The notes: generated by a model from the sequence alone, not told the origin. DNA of 64,000 nt from Prorocentrum cordatum (GCA_963575745.1 CAUYUJ010014564.1:1-64000), one strand, 5' to 3'; shown: positions 46,244 through 57,600, counted from the stretch's first letter. Numbers and translations: made by a program.

Positions 46244-46554
46244 ATTGCATCCCTTGAGCCTGCAGCGCCCTTGCCGTTCTTCCTCTTTTTCCTCCTCCGC
46301 CTCCTCTCACTCCTCCTTCCTGGTCGTCGTTTTGGGGGGGGGGGTGGGAGAGGATACCAGGCGGGCGCAACTCTGGGAGTGGCGGACGCGCCGCGCGCTT
46401 CCTCCCCAGCACAAGCTCGACAACAAGGTGGCCCCCGCTGCATAGCGTCTCCCGCCTCGCGCGCCTTTGGGCACCTCTCTCGCGCGCGCGCGCGCGTTTC
46501 TGTGCTCATGCCCCCTTGCTGCACTCCACCCGCCGTTGCTGTTATTCCCCCTCC

Positions 46555-46680
46555 TCCTTCTCCCTCTCCTCCTCCTCCTCCTCCTTCCTCCCTCCCTCCC
46601 TCCCTCCCTCCCTCTCTCTCTCGTCCTCCTCCGCCTCCTCCTCCTCCTCGTCCTCCTCCTCCTCTTTCTCTCGTAGTCCC
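46555..46680. repeat. (CTC)n/(CCCT)n pyrimidine tract
   Basis: CTC repeat, then CCCTCCCT units and CT runs. From 46244 to 46900 I see no gene. Confidence 0.9.
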
Positions 46681-46949
46681 TTGGGCGGAGTGTCTCTCGA
46701 CGAGCGCCCTTGCAGGCCACCGAACCGAGCCGAAACGCCGACCTCGAAACCATATAACCATATTGGCTTGCTAACGGCGGGCCGGGAAGTGGTGGCGGCG
46801 ACTGGGTGCGTGCGTGCGTGCGTGCATGCGTTTGTGCGTGTGTATACCCTAAGCGGTCTTTGAGGACTCGGGCGTTCCTAGTCGCGCGCGCGCGTTCGCT
46901 GGTTTACGACTTTCTCCGCCGTGTCGCCTCGCGCAGGGCCGCGACGCCA

Positions 46950-47191
46950 AACAGTGTGTGTGTGTGTGTGTGCCTTCGCTCCGGGCGTGACCTGTCCCCC
47001 TGAGCGGCCCTCGCCTTGCTCCCCCCCACCTTCGGCCGCCCGCCTTCCCCGTTTTCCACCTTTGCATTGTGGCACAATTCGCTACAACGGTGCCCCCGTT
47101 TGGTTAGCTCTTCAGCCAGCGCAGTTACTCTGCCCAGCCGCCGACGCAACAAGTGTGTGTGTGTGTGTGTATGTGTGTGTGTCGACGCAAA

Positions 47192-47284
<93 letters not shown>

Positions 47285-47296
47285 TGTGTGCGTGTT
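46950..47296. repeat. (GT)n/(GTGC)n microsatellites
   Basis: A short GT run at 46953-46972 and a long one at 47152-47296 that changes to GTGC/GCGT units. Confidence 0.95.
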
Positions 47297-47299
47297 ATG

Positions 47300-48828
47300 T
47301 GGCTGCAGACAGGAGAGCATGACGTCGCGGTGGTGATACGTTGCAGGATTTCCAGGTTTTTGGGCTGTTCCGAAAGGGCTCAAGAGACGAGGGCCACCAC
47401 ATGCTTCAGACTTCCTGGAACGTGTCCTGAGCCAATCGTATCATAACATCATTCTCGTCCTACGGCCGCAAGGTGAAATCCCTGGCCGCTTGTCTCCCTC
47501 TCGCCTCCCCATTCTCCTTGCTGCTGCTGCTCTTCTGGAGCTGCGACGCAAGTCCGACCTGCTTCTCCAAACGTCTAGTGCCTCTGTTCCTAATGCTCTT
47601 GGGTCTCCTCGCCGCGCCCGCTGGAGCAGCCCAGCGCTGTCATACTTGTCCATCGCCCGCTCTCTCACTTCTTGGTCTCAGGGGGTCACATCGCCGCCTC
47701 GACTGGAGCGGTTTGGAAAACATCTGAGGACGATTCCAAGGAGGAGCTGAGGGGAACGTTTTCGAGCGCTTCAGGCTGGGAGGAGGCAGGGGCGAAGCAG
47801 CAGTTGCAGTATGCTTCATCGTGAAGCGTTGGAGGGCCAGGGGGCCCAGGGACTGTTTGGAAGGGGCCTGCAATGGAGATGCTTCCGCCATGCGCCTTCT
47901 CTTCTCATCACCTTCAGGGGCGTGTTCCAGCCTCCCGCACTCTCTTCACTGGTTCAGCACGCGCCATGTCGGGAGCCATCTGGCGTTGCGCACTTGAACA
48001 AGCTGTCAGGTCGTTTTCTCGCTCCGAGTCTCTGGAGGCTTCGTCTCGGCCCTGGGCCCATCCGCCGTCGACCTGGGGCGAAGGGCCCGCGCCACAATCT
48101 TGCCGTCGAGCGGTGCCGTGCGCGCTCGCCTTCGGCGTCGGCAGCTCTGGCAGGTGAAGGGCATGCTCGCACTCTCTAGCACGGACCCTCGACGGACATG
48201 CGTTCTCCATCTTAGCAGGCTCGCCCACCCGCCTTCTTGTCCGTCTCGTCCTTCCCCTCTCCGTCCGCGGCATTGGTATCATCTGTGCGGTCGTCCCGAG
48301 GTGTAAGGGTCGAGGTCGGCTCGGGGAGGGTATCCTGATGGTCTTCGTGTTTGTCGGATGTTCTTGTGCATCCTGGGGGAGCGTGCCCTCGAATGTTTTT
48401 TTCAGATTGTCCTGGGCTGGGCCGTACCATCCGTATCGCAGCCAGGTTCATGGGCACATTCGGACAACTCTCACGCGCGGCGCACAGGACGTGGCATCGA
48501 TTGAGCCGACGGGGATGTCTTCGACGCCTCGACTTCTCAGCGACGCAGAAAAACTGGCTCCAGTTCGCGCGGACATGTGCGCGTAAGCTGCCCGCGCCAG
48601 GCCGCGCGTGAGCACCCTGGTTTCCACTGGGGCGTGCCGCGCCGGTGGCCCGCGTAAGCCACCGCGTAAAGTTGCACTGCCATCGCGCGTGAGCCCCGCT
48701 TCCTTTCGTCGATCACCTGCCCGCGCCCCGGTGCCGCCGCCCAGTCCCGCACAGGGCCGCCCCTCGGGGGCGACAAGCCGAGGTCCCCGGCCCCCTGCTC
48801 GCAGGATCTCGCGCGCAGCCTCCTCGCG
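47300..48828. other. Region without a recognised gene
   Basis: Mixed composition with open frames of 80-120 codons on both strands but no domain, motif or consistent splice pattern. A leucine-rich start of one frame at 47473 resembles a signal peptide but begins with GTG. Confidence 0.35.
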
Positions 48829-48981
48829 TTACATCGGGCCTGTGCCTCCACAGGAGGAAAATTCAAAAACAGTCACAAAATCGTATGTGGACGTTTTTGG
48901 TCCATTTCTGAATATTCTTTTGAGTATTTTTTTTTTTTATTTCACCGAGAATCCGCCTGTAGGGGGACACGCCCGACTTAA
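48829..48981. mobile_element. Palindromic MITE, copy 3
   Basis: Left end TTACATCGGGCCTGTGCCTC with CACAGGAGGAAAATTC; the right end reads CGCCTGTAGGGGGACACGCC then CGACTTAA, the reverse complement of the family start. The middle is A/T-rich with a 14-T run at 48929-48942. About 153 bp, noncoding. Confidence 0.85.
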
Positions 48982-49555
48982 TCCTCGCGGCGAGGCCCCG
49001 CAGGCGCGGGAGGCGCGGGCCTCGACCCGCTCCGAGTGCTGCCGCGCGGCGGCCGAGCCACCGCGGTTGGCGCAAGAACCAACCATCCAGAGATGCTGCG
49101 TCGACGTGGGCCACCACTGGCCCCCCGCATCCCTTGTTGCCCTCCGTTGTCCCACATATTCTAGGCCTCCTAGATTGGGTCCGAGTAGATGGGGTCGGGG
49201 GATCGCGTCGTATCGCCGATGTATCGGCGATGCGGCTCGATGTGGAGCCCGTGTTTCCGCACGCCGACCTCGCCGATCTTTTGTCCCCACCTACTCGGAA
49301 CCCATCCAAGAGGCCTCTACATATGCTCCACAGTCGTCGGCATCATCAAAGCTCATGGATTCAAGCACCCGCAGACAGGCCCGTTTCTCAGCCTTGAGAT
49401 CGGGGGGCGCGGGGGGGTCCAACGAATGAGCCTGGGTTCCTCCGTCTGGTGGGATTCTTGTGCGCCAGGGCTGGACCTAAGCGCTGTTTTGCTGGACTTC
49501 GGCTGTGTTTTGTTTTTCCCCACATCCTGAGTGGGGTTCTTGTTTTCCCAGGACA
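48982..49555. other. Region without a recognised gene
   Basis: Nothing was recognised except a local direct repeat GTATCGCCGATGTATCGGCG at about 49210. Confidence 0.35.
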
Positions 49556-49559
49556 CCCG

Positions 49560-49850
49560 CTCCTTCCCACCTTCCCACCTTCCCACCTTCCCACCTCCCG
49601 CTCCCTCTTCCTATTCCTACCATACCATACTATACCATACCATACAATACCGCTCCCTCTTCCTACTCCTACCATACCATACCATACCATACCATACAAT
49701 ACCATACCATACTATAGCAGACCACCGTACCTACCATACCACACCTAGGAAACCATACATACACCATCACCGCATACCTACCACACCATACAATACCATA
49801 CAATACCTACCTACCACGCTCGCTCCCTCTTCCTATTCCTACCGCTCCAG
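49560..49850. repeat. CATAC/CTACC pentamer repeats
   Basis: CCTTCCCAC, then ACCATACCAT and TACCTACC units. The part 49706-49848 is repeated almost exactly at 50997-51138. Confidence 0.9.
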
Positions 49851-49851
49851 G

Positions 49852-52432
49852 GAGGCCCCGCCAGAGCCGCGAGGGTTTCGTGCCCCTCCCACCCCTCCAG
49901 CCCCGCCTGAGCGAGGACAGTATTCGCAACCATATTATTTATCAGGTTTCGTGCCCCTCCCACCCCTCCAGGGAGGCCCCGCCTGAGCGAGGAAGTATTC
50001 GCAAACCATGTTATTTATCAGGTTTCGTGCCCCTCCCACCCCTCCAGGGAGGCCCCGCCTGAGCGAGGACAGTATTCGCAAACCATATTATTTATCAGGT
50101 TTCGTGCCCCTCCCACCGCTCCAGGGAGGCCCCGCCTGAGCGAGGACAGTATTCGCAAACCATATTATTTATCAGGTTTCGTGCCCCTCCCACCGCTCCA
50201 GGGAGGCCCCGCCAGAGCGAGGACAGTATTCGCAAACCATATTATTTATCAGGTTTCGTGCCCCTCCCACCGCTCCAGGGAGGCCCCGCCTGAGCGAGGA
50301 CAGTATTCGCAAACCATATTATTTATCAGGTTTCGTGCCCCTCCCACCCCTCCAGGGAGGCCCCGCCAGAGCGAGGACAGTATTCGCAAACCATATTATT
50401 TATCAGGTTTCGTGCCCCTCCCACCCTCCAGGGAGGCCCCGCCAGAGCGAGGACAGTATTCGCAAACCATATTATTTATCAGGTTTCGTGCCCCTCCCAC
50501 CGCTCCAGGGAGGCCCCGCCAGAGCGAGGACAGTATTCGCAAACCATATTATTTATCAGGTTTCGTGCCCCTCCCACCCCTCCAGGGAGGCCCCGCCAGA
50601 GCGAGGACAGTATTCGCAAACCATTTTATTTATCAGGTTTCGTGCCCCTCCCACCGCTCCAGGGAGGCCCCGCCTGAGCGAGGACAGTATTCGCAAACCT
50701 TCTGCGTGGCCCGCCCGCACTGCGCGCGCGAAGGCCCCCGCTCTTGTGCTGTCGTTCCGATTTGCACTATCTTGGCCGCGTCGTGTACGCGAGGTGTTCC
50801 CCAAAACATTTGCCTGCACATCGCCATCGCCAATTGCAGTCTTCGTCGCCCCCGTCACCCTGCCATCCTCGTCGACCCCTCCCCCCGCACCTCCGTCTCT
50901 TCCTCTTCCTCCTGACTAAGCACGCGCCCTATTAAAACGCCCATGTGGGGAACTCCGTTAGCATAATTTGTTTTGGCAGGGAGCTACCATAACAATACCA
51001 TACCATACTATAGCAGACCACCGTACCTACCATACCACACCTAGGAAACCATACATACACCATCACCGCATACCTACCACACCATACAATACCATACAAT
51101 ACCTACCTACCACGCTCGCTCCCTCTTCCTATTCCTACCATACCATACTATACCCCTCCCATAGGGAGGCCCCGCCTGAGCGAGGACAGTATTCGCAAAC
51201 CATATTATTTATCAGGTTTCGTGCCCCCCCCACCGCTCCAGGGAGGCCCCGCCTGAGCGAGGACAGTATTCGCAAACCATATTATTTATCAGGTTTCGTG
51301 CCCCTCCCACCCCTCCAGGGAGGCCCCGCCAGAGCGAGGACAGTATTCGCAAACCATATTATTTATCAGGTTTCGTGCCCTCCCACCGCTCCAGGGAGGC
51401 CCCGCCTGAGCGAGGACAGTATTCGCAAACCATATTATTTATCAGGTTTCGTGCCCCTCCCACCGCTCCAGGGAGGCCCCGCCTGAGCGAGGACAGTATT
51501 CGCAAACCATATTATTTATCAGGTTTCGTGCCCCTCCCACCGCTCCAGGGAGGCCCCGCCTGAGCGAGGACAGTATTCGCAAACCATATTATTTATCAGG
51601 TTTCGTGCCCCTCCCACCCCTCCAGGGAGGCCCCGCCTGAGCGAGGACAGTATTCGCAAACCATATTATTTATCAGGTTTCGTGCCCCTCCCACCGCTCC
51701 AGGGAGGCCCCGCCTGAGCGAGGACAGTATTCGCAAACCATATTATTTATCAGGTTTCGTGCCCCTCCCACGCTCCAGGGAGGCCCCGCCTGAGCGAGGA
51801 CAGTATTCGCAAACCATATATTTCATGGTTTCGTGCCCCTCCCATCCAGGGAGGCCCCGCCTGAGCGAGGACAGCATTCGCAAACCATATTATTTATCAG
51901 GTTTCGTGCCCCTCCCACCGCTCCAGGGAGGCCCCGCCTGAGCGAGGACAGTATTCGCAAACCATATTATTTATCAGGTTTCGTGCCCCTCCCACCCCTC
52001 CAGGGAGGCCCCGCCTGAGCGAGGACAGTATTCGCAAACCATATTATTTATCAGGTTTCGTGCCCCTCCCACCGCTCCAGGGAGGCCCCGCCAGAGCGAG
52101 GACAGTATTCGCAAACCATATTATTTATCAGGTTTCGTGCCCCTCCCACCGCTCCAGGGAGGCCCCGCCAGAGCGAGGACAGTATTCGCAAACCATATTA
52201 TTTATCAGGTTTCGTGCCCCTCCCACCGCTCCAGGGAGGCCCCGCCTGAGCGAGGACAGTATTCGCAAACCATATTATTTATCAGGTTTCGTGCCCCTCC
52301 CACCCCTCCAGGGAGGCCCCGCCAGAGCGAGGGCAGTATTCGCAAACCATATTATTTATCAGGTTTCGTGCCCCTCCCACCGCTCCAGGGAAGCCCCGCC
52401 TGAGCGAGGACAGTATTCGCAAACCATATATA
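49852..52432. repeat. ~77-bp tandem array, two blocks
   Basis: About 27 units of TCCAGGGAGGCCCCGCCTGA, GCGAGGACAGTATTCGCAAA, CCATATTATTTATCAGGTTT and CGTGCCCCTCCCACC, at 49852-50697 and 51155-52432. Units differ mainly at CCTGAG/CCAGAG and at CACCGCTCC/CACCCCTCC, with small deletions at 50425, 51385 and 51815-51850. Two more units lie at 53371-53515. The + strand frames are by-products. Confidence 0.97.
50697..51154. other. Spacer inside the 77-bp array, with duplicated parts
   Basis: The part from CTGCCATCCTCGTCGACCCC (50862) to GTTTTGGCAGGGAGCTAC (50987) recurs at 53516-53645. The following CATAC part repeats 49706-49848. It contains TATTAAAACGCCCATGTGGG in both copies. Confidence 0.85.
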
Positions 52433-53330
52433 CATATAACGGCGCACCGGGTCCGGGGGCCCGGGGCCGGGACCCCGACCGCAAATGTGGGCCCCGGGGG
52501 CCCCGGAGGCTCGTCGGGGCTTGCCAGAGGCCTCCCCGGTCAGACAAGACGGCCCAAGAAGCGCCCAAGACGGCCCAAGAAATTTCCAAGAGGCCTCCAA
52601 GAGGGCTCCAAGATGCTGAAGATGGCCTCCAGACGTCCAAGGACGCCCCCAAGACGAGGCCTCCAAGAGGGCTCCGAGATGCTGAAGATGGCCTCCAGAC
52701 GTCCAAGGACGCCCCCAAGAGGCCCCAAGAAGCCTCCAACATGCGTCCCAAGAGGGCCCCTAGACGCAAAAATTGGCCCATTCCCTTCGTAAAACGTACA
52801 TTTTTCACAAAGTCGCCTTTTGGGCTTTCCGACGTTACAGGACGGCCCAAGAGGCGCCCAAGACCGCCCCAAGACGGCCCAAGAAGCTTCCAAGAGGGCC
52901 CCAGGACAGCCCAAGAGGGCCCCAAGACGGCCCAAGAGGCGCCCAAGATGGCCCAAGAGGGCCCCAAGACGGGCCCAAGAGGGGGCCCAGAGGGGGACCA
53001 CGAACCGCAAGCTCGAGCCTTCCGCCCCAAGAGGCCGCCAGGAGGCCCCAAGGAGGCCCCTCAAGAGGCCCCAGGAGACCCCCAAGAGGCCCAAAGGAGG
53101 CCCCGAGAAGCCCCAAATCGGCCCCCAAAATGCTTCGAACCTGCTTCCAGGAGGCCCCCGACAGGTTCAGAGGCTCCCGAGAAGCTACGTCAAACTCCCA
53201 GCGAGCGGCCGGACGAGGCCCCCCACAAAATCACAAGAGGGTTCCAGTATTTGTATCCTTCAGCGCTCTCTGGCCTTCTTCCCCCTGCCCCCTTCCCTGC
53301 GACTTTCGTTGACTCAAGCTCGCCTCCTAG
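52433..53330. other. Insert in the 77-bp array with GGCCCAAGA repeats
   Basis: A GC-rich head (CGGGTCCGGGGGCCCGGGGC) is followed by degenerate 12-20 bp repeats of GGCCCAAGAGG and a larger direct repeat of about 70 bp (CCTCCAAGAGGGCTCCGAGA at 52661 versus 52589). Frames on both strands are long because stops are rare in this repeat. Confidence 0.7.
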
Positions 53331-53370
53331 CTAGAACCTAAGCGCGCGCGAAGCGCGCGCGTGGTTCTAG
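53331..53370. repeat. Perfect-arm hairpin CTAGAACC...GGTTCTAG
   Basis: CTAGAACC and GGTTCTAG enclose GCGCGCGC, GAA, GCGCGCGC, giving nested pairing with a three-base loop. It sits exactly at the 3' edge of the insert, where the 77-bp array resumes with TTATTTATCAGG. Confidence 0.85.
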
Positions 53371-53645
53371 TTATTTATCAGGTTTCGTGCCCCTCCCAGC
53401 CCTCCAGGGAGGCCCCGCCAGAGCGAGGACAGTATTCGCAAACCATCTTATTTATCAGGTTTCGTGCCCCTCCCACCCCTCCAGGGAGGCCCCGCCTGAG
53501 AGAGGACAGTATTCGCTGCCATCCTCGTCGACCCCTCCCCCCGCACCTCCGCCTCTTCCTTTTCCTCCTGACTTAGCCCGCGCCCTATTAAAACGCCCAT
53601 GTGGGGAACTCCGTTAGCATAATTGTTTGTTTTGGCAGGGAGCTA
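53371..53645. repeat. Residual 77-bp units and second copy of the array flank
   Basis: Two 77-bp units, then the duplicated flank matching 50862-50987 with a small insertion (AATTGTTTGTTTTG against AATTTGTTTTG). Confidence 0.85.
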
Positions 53646-53841
53646 CAGGAAAACAGGTAGAGCAAAACGAGCAACAAAACAAACACAAGGCGAAAAACAA
53701 CGTTTATGACCAGCCCTGTTGTACGCCAATGGCGGCAGGCTGGCGTGTGGGGTGTGCGGCGCGGCGACGGCGCGGCCCTCTGGGGCGGCAGCAGCACAGG
53801 CTCGGGGAAACGAAGGGCTCGAGTTTGCCAGAATTCCACGC

Positions 53842-53998
53842 TTAGGTCGGGCATGTCTTCCTACAGGCGGATTTTGGACGAAGTATAGAAAGTACTCCGA
53901 ACTGCTCCCAAATGATCAACCGTAGTCAAAAATCGTCACCAGAGTATTGTTTGGCTATTCTTGAACTTTCCTCCTGTAGAGGGACATGCCCGACTGTA
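53842..53998. mobile_element. Palindromic MITE, copy 4
   Basis: Left end TTAGGTCGGGCATGTCTTCC, then TACAGGCGGATTTTGGACGA; right end TCCTCCTGTAGAGGGACATG then CCCGACTGTA. About 157 bp with A-rich interior. This copy keeps the most consensus-like left end. Confidence 0.87.
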
Positions 53999-54363
53999 TC
54001 TTACGCTTTTCGACGGCCCGTCCCGCGGTTTGGCAGCAGTCCACTCTTCGTGGGATGTCTGCGGCGGTGGCTCGCGCCAACTCTCAGACTGGGTCTCGCA
54101 GTGTCCCTGACGGCCGTCAGACCAGCCCGCGTCCCCCGAACCCACGGGTGGACGTTGCGGCGCCCGTGTCCGCCAGGGGCGGGGCCTCTGAGGTCAGCGC
54201 GGGCTTCCTGAACCCTCAGAGGGATCGTGGTCGAGGCCGGCGTGGGGAGGTCAGGGAGGGGGTGTGACGGGGAGGGCATGCGCGACCCAGCGTCGGCGCC
54301 CGAGAGTCGTGGTCCTGCTCTTCCTGAGGGCCGCCAGACCCGAGTCTTGCGTCTCCCCCGCAG

Positions 54364-54470
54364 GTAGACGTTGCGGCGTGGAACGAGACGAACGATGACC
54401 ACGAGGAGTCGGTGAAGACGGTACGCGACATGGCCTCCGCCCTCCGCCTCGAGGCCGACACTCGCCGCAG
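54364..54470 (+). CDS. Exon candidate 9 of a coiled-coil gene
   Basis: Acceptor CTCCCCCGCAG, 107 bases, ending at CGCAG|GAGCGC, which requires a GA donor. It codes VDVAAWNETNDDHEESVKTV followed by RDMASALRLEADTRR, amphipathic and acidic. It starts in phase 0, as candidate 8 requires, and the two trailing bases join the one-base lead of candidate 10 to make an Arg codon. Confidence 0.6.
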
Positions 54471-54676
54471 GAGCGCGCGCCTGGCTTTGGGGGGGTAGCG
54501 GTGGGGCTGGGCGTCCCTGGTGGCCTTCCTGCGCGTCTCTCGTGCCTCGGCCTCCTCCTCGTCCCGTCGGGCCCATGGCCCTACACGGTGCGCTCGTGGA
54601 TGGACGGGCTGCGTGGATGGACAGGCGTTGAAGGGCGGCGACGGTGACGGCATGCCAATGGTGGTTCGTACGAGGA

Positions 54677-54755
54677 TGAAGAGGAGGCGGAGGAGGAGGA
54701 GGAGGAGAACCAGTGTAAACCCAAGAGGAGGCGGAGGAGGAGGGTCAGGAGGAGC
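54677..54755. repeat. (GGA)n short microsatellite
   Basis: GAGGAGGCGGAGGAGGAGGA and a second smaller cluster. No gene was seen from 54471 to 54830. Confidence 0.85.
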
Positions 54756-54839
54756 ACCAGTGTAGACTCAAGACGCAAGAGCGACGTTGCACCCCCTCCC
54801 TCCAAGTTCCCTCTTCATAGGTCCCTGCAAGAATTGATT

Positions 54840-55075
54840 CTCACTGCGGACGTGCAGCACTGGAAGACAATCGTCGGAGAACCCTCAATCGTGCCTCAAA
54901 AAACATTCCCTGCGACTTCAGCGCGGCGACTCAACGGGACTGTTGCGCCCTGACGCTCTGAACTCGTGCCAGAACGCAGTTCCTAGGGCTTCAGCACGAA
55001 TCAACGTGACTGTTGCGTCTTGACCAGCCTAAACTACGCCAGAGCACCATTCCTGGGATTTCAATCGTACCAATT
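54840..55075. repeat. ~72-bp degenerate tandem repeat
   Basis: CATTCCCTGCGACTTCAGCG, CAGTTCCTAGGGCTTCAGCA and CATTCCTGGGATTTC mark three successive units; each of the last two is preceded by GGGACTGTTGCG or GTGACTGTTGCG and by GCCAGAACG or GCCAGAGCA. Confidence 0.7.
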
Positions 55076-55081
55076 TTTGAA

Positions 55082-55165
55082 CTTGTTGCAGATAAGACGA
55101 ATGTGCGCGGCGCTGAAGCGAGAGCCTCATTGTCAAGAAGAGCCGCCTTGCATTTTCCCAGAAAG
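55082..55165. repeat. Single unit of the GCGAGAGCC repeat family
   Basis: TTGTTGCAGATAAGACGAAT, GTGCGCGGCGCTGAAGCGAG and AGCCTCATTGTCAAGAAGAG follow the order of the 44.07-44.70 kb units. Confidence 0.7.
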
Positions 55166-56010
55166 GGCTAGGACCCAGGATTCTCTTTAAATAGGTTTCC
55201 CCCCCAGCCATGACTTGAAGCGGACCATTGAATTTCCGCTCGATAAACAAGAAAACGAGGTACAGTCCAATTCGGCGTGCAACTAACGCGTTTCGCGCGT
55301 GCCCTCTCGAGGAACATGTGCCCCCCCCTCCAAGAATCGGAGTCCATAGACACACGTGTTCCGTTGTGGAAGAACGAGGGTGCGGAGTGTTTTGCGCATG
55401 ATAAAGCACGAGGAAAGGAGACCCTACAATTTTTGAACAAAGTAGGATCAGTTGATTTTTTCCGTGCCGGCTCGAGGATGGCGCGTCCCGCGCGCAGAAA
55501 TTTAGAGGATGTCTCGAGCGAACGTTTGTTTTGCAGAATTCGAGCGGCCTGGGCGCCCCAGGATGCCCAGGTGATTCTGGGAGCCCGAACACACTATAAT
55601 TTACTTGGGAACGTGGCCCTGGGAGCGCGGACACATAGTAATCCACGAGGGAGCGCGGCCCTGGGAGCGCAAACGTAGCGTACAGTCGGCGCTGATTCGT
55701 AGGGCGACCCTGCCAGATCAATGGTACCCTTGTGTCCTGTGCCTCGCGACCCATGCCTTCTGCACTCCTATGACAACGTGGCCCTCGGAAGGGTCTTCTG
55801 TCCTCTCGCGCGTCCTCTCCAATCAACTCCGACTGTAGCCAACGAGGGATCGACAGACGTGTGCAGTCGTCCTTGTCATCCTCCTTCTGCTTGCTCCCTC
55901 GGGGTGTCGAGGCATGGGAGGTGCCCAGAAGCGCCACCAGGCCAGCTTGGCACCAGTCGGTGGCCAGAGACTCGAGCGTCCCGCCGAGGCGCTAGCCGAC
56001 CTCACGATGG
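55166..56010. other. Region with a 45-bp minirepeat, no gene recognised
   Basis: At 55580-55675 the motif CCTGGGAGCGCGGACACA recurs three times at about 45 bp. Open frames on both strands (133 codons on +, 302 on -) show no family signal. A short segment at 55937-56005 after GTGCCCAG could be another exon of the coiled-coil gene, but this is weak. Confidence 0.35.
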
Positions 56011-56025
56011 ATCGTCCTCCTCCTC

Positions 56026-56160
56026 GTCCTCGCCCTCGCACTTCTCCTCCTCCTCCTTCACCTCCTTCTCCTCCTCCTCCTCCTCCTCCTCCGCCTCCCC
56101 TTCCTCCTCCTCCTCCTCCTCCTCCTCCTCCTCCTCCTCCTCCTCCTCCTCCTCCTCCTG
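56026..56160. repeat. (TCC)n pyrimidine tract
   Basis: CTCCTC repeat with few interruptions. It could serve as a polypyrimidine tract for a downstream acceptor. Confidence 0.95.
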
Positions 56161-56466
56161 CCGAGAGCTGCAGTGCCTCAGAAGCCCGAACCCTCGACCT
56201 GAGCAGTCAAATGCAGCCGGCTACGCTTGCTCCTCCACTCGAGCTTTTGCGCGGGGTCGAGGGGGAGCGAGGAGGGGAGAAAGGGGGGCGGAGATGCAGG
56301 ATGGAACAACAGGCGCGCCGCGTGAGGCAGGTATGGGGTACAGGGAGGAGGAATGCACGGATGGGGGAAGAGGTTGGGGAGAGAGGGAGGTATGGAGGGA
56401 GGAGGAATGCCTCCCCACCCTGGCTGTCTGACACCGGCCGTCCGTGGTGCTCTCCCCCCCCCACAG

Positions 56467-56524
56467 GAAGGTCGACGAGGCACTCAGCCTGATCAGGAGC
56501 GAGACCCAGCAGCTTGAGGACAAG
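56467..56524 (+). CDS. Exon candidate 10 of a coiled-coil gene
   Basis: A strong acceptor (CTCCCCCCCCCACAG) and a GC donor (AAG|GCGAGC) bound a 58-base segment coding KVDEALSLIRSETQQLEDK, a near-ideal helix with leucine and isoleucine heptads. It completes candidate 9 in phase. Pyrimidine-rich DNA follows to about 56900. Confidence 0.6.
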
Positions 56525-56529
56525 GCGAG

Positions 56530-57600
56530 CCGCCCCTTCCCCTGTGCCCGTCCCCCCTTCTCCTCTCCCTGCCTCTTGCCCCCTGTCGCTTCCCTCTCCT
56601 ACTTGCCCCGTCTCCCTTTCCCTTCCGACATCACTCGTCCTTTTGACACTGCCGTCCTCTTTCTCGTTCCCCGAAACGTTTCTTCCCTTCTACCATCCCC
56701 CTTTCCCCCCCTCTCTCTCTCTCTTCACCGTCCACTTCCCCCCTCCTTCTCCTTCTCCTCCCGCTCCTCGTCCTGCTGCTCTTTATCCTCTGCCTCTTCC
56801 TCTTCCATCTCCTCCTTCTCCTCCTTCTGCTCTTCCTCCTCCGCCTCCGCCTCCTCCTTCTCCTCTACAACCCCTACTCGTGCCTCGTCATACCCGCTGC
56901 TCCTCCCTCGCCCCTCTCTTCTCGGGGGCCAGAATGCTGTGACGCAGACGGCTTCCGCTCGTGATTGATGAGCGTCAGCCCCCCTGAGCTGCAGAAGCCT
57001 CTCACTCCACCCGCCCCCCCCTTTGTCCTGGCGCGGAGGGGCAGAGGGCGTGCGAGAGACAGATGTCGCAGGCATTCGCGCGAGAAGCAGCCGAGCCCTT
57101 TCGTCGGGGGAGGGGGCTGCTGCTGGTCGCCGCGCCTGGGTGGTGGCCCGCAGCGCCGTGGGGGCGGCGGCGGCTTGGCACCGCCGCGCCCAGAGGGGGT
57201 CTCGCGGTGCCGCTGAGGCGGCTTGCGCCCCGGGGGGCGTCGACGGCGGCGAAACGGGCTCCGCGCCGCCCTCCGCAGAGTTCCACGGCTCGGGACATTT
57301 TGAGTCGCCGCCCCCCTGGAGCTCTCTCGATCCCTCCCCTGTGCTCTGGACAAGTTCTTCATCCCGAGCGGTTCTCCTGCGGACTGTTGCTCCTCGACGG
57401 AGTGGACGCGGTCTGCTGCGCCTTCCCCCCCTGGAAGGTGGTGGCCCCTGGAGGCTTCGCGGAGGCTTCGCGAACCCGGGCGATCTGCGCCACCGAGAAA
57501 TCGGAGCAGCATTTTCGCTCCAACAGTTTTTGAGGCTCTGCAGGCCCGTCTCGGGCCCGAGGGCCGATGAATTCTAGACGCTTCGCGTAGCCCCACCAGT
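56530..57600. other. Pyrimidine-rich then GC-rich region, no firm gene
   Basis: 56530-56930 is CT-rich. From 57060 to 57533 a + strand frame codes a mixed sequence with GVDAVCCAFPPWKVVAPGGF and may be the 5' remainder of the RNase H block that follows. This is uncertain. Confidence 0.35.

Noticed and set aside
44896-46445. Asp-rich protein (301 codons) and poly-Ile frames
   Set aside because: They result from GAT/GCT repeats. No non-repetitive conserved part is present.
47473-47727. Secreted small protein with a signal peptide-like start
   Set aside because: The frame begins with GTG, not ATG, no splice context supports it, and the rest has no domain.
50181-50919. Repeat protein of about 25-residue units (GGPARARTVFANHIIYQVSC)
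   Set aside because: The 77-bp unit is not a multiple of three, so the frame cycles and the apparent protein depends on the absence of stops in all phases.
53842-53998. Coding peptide CLPTGGFWTKYRK repeated in several places
   Set aside because: These peptides are translations of the MITE ends, which occur in both orientations and different frames.
55029-55937. 302-codon minus-strand frame
   Set aside because: It covers the GCGAGAGCC unit and the 45-bp minirepeat and has no recognisable family or start context. I left it out of the gene list.
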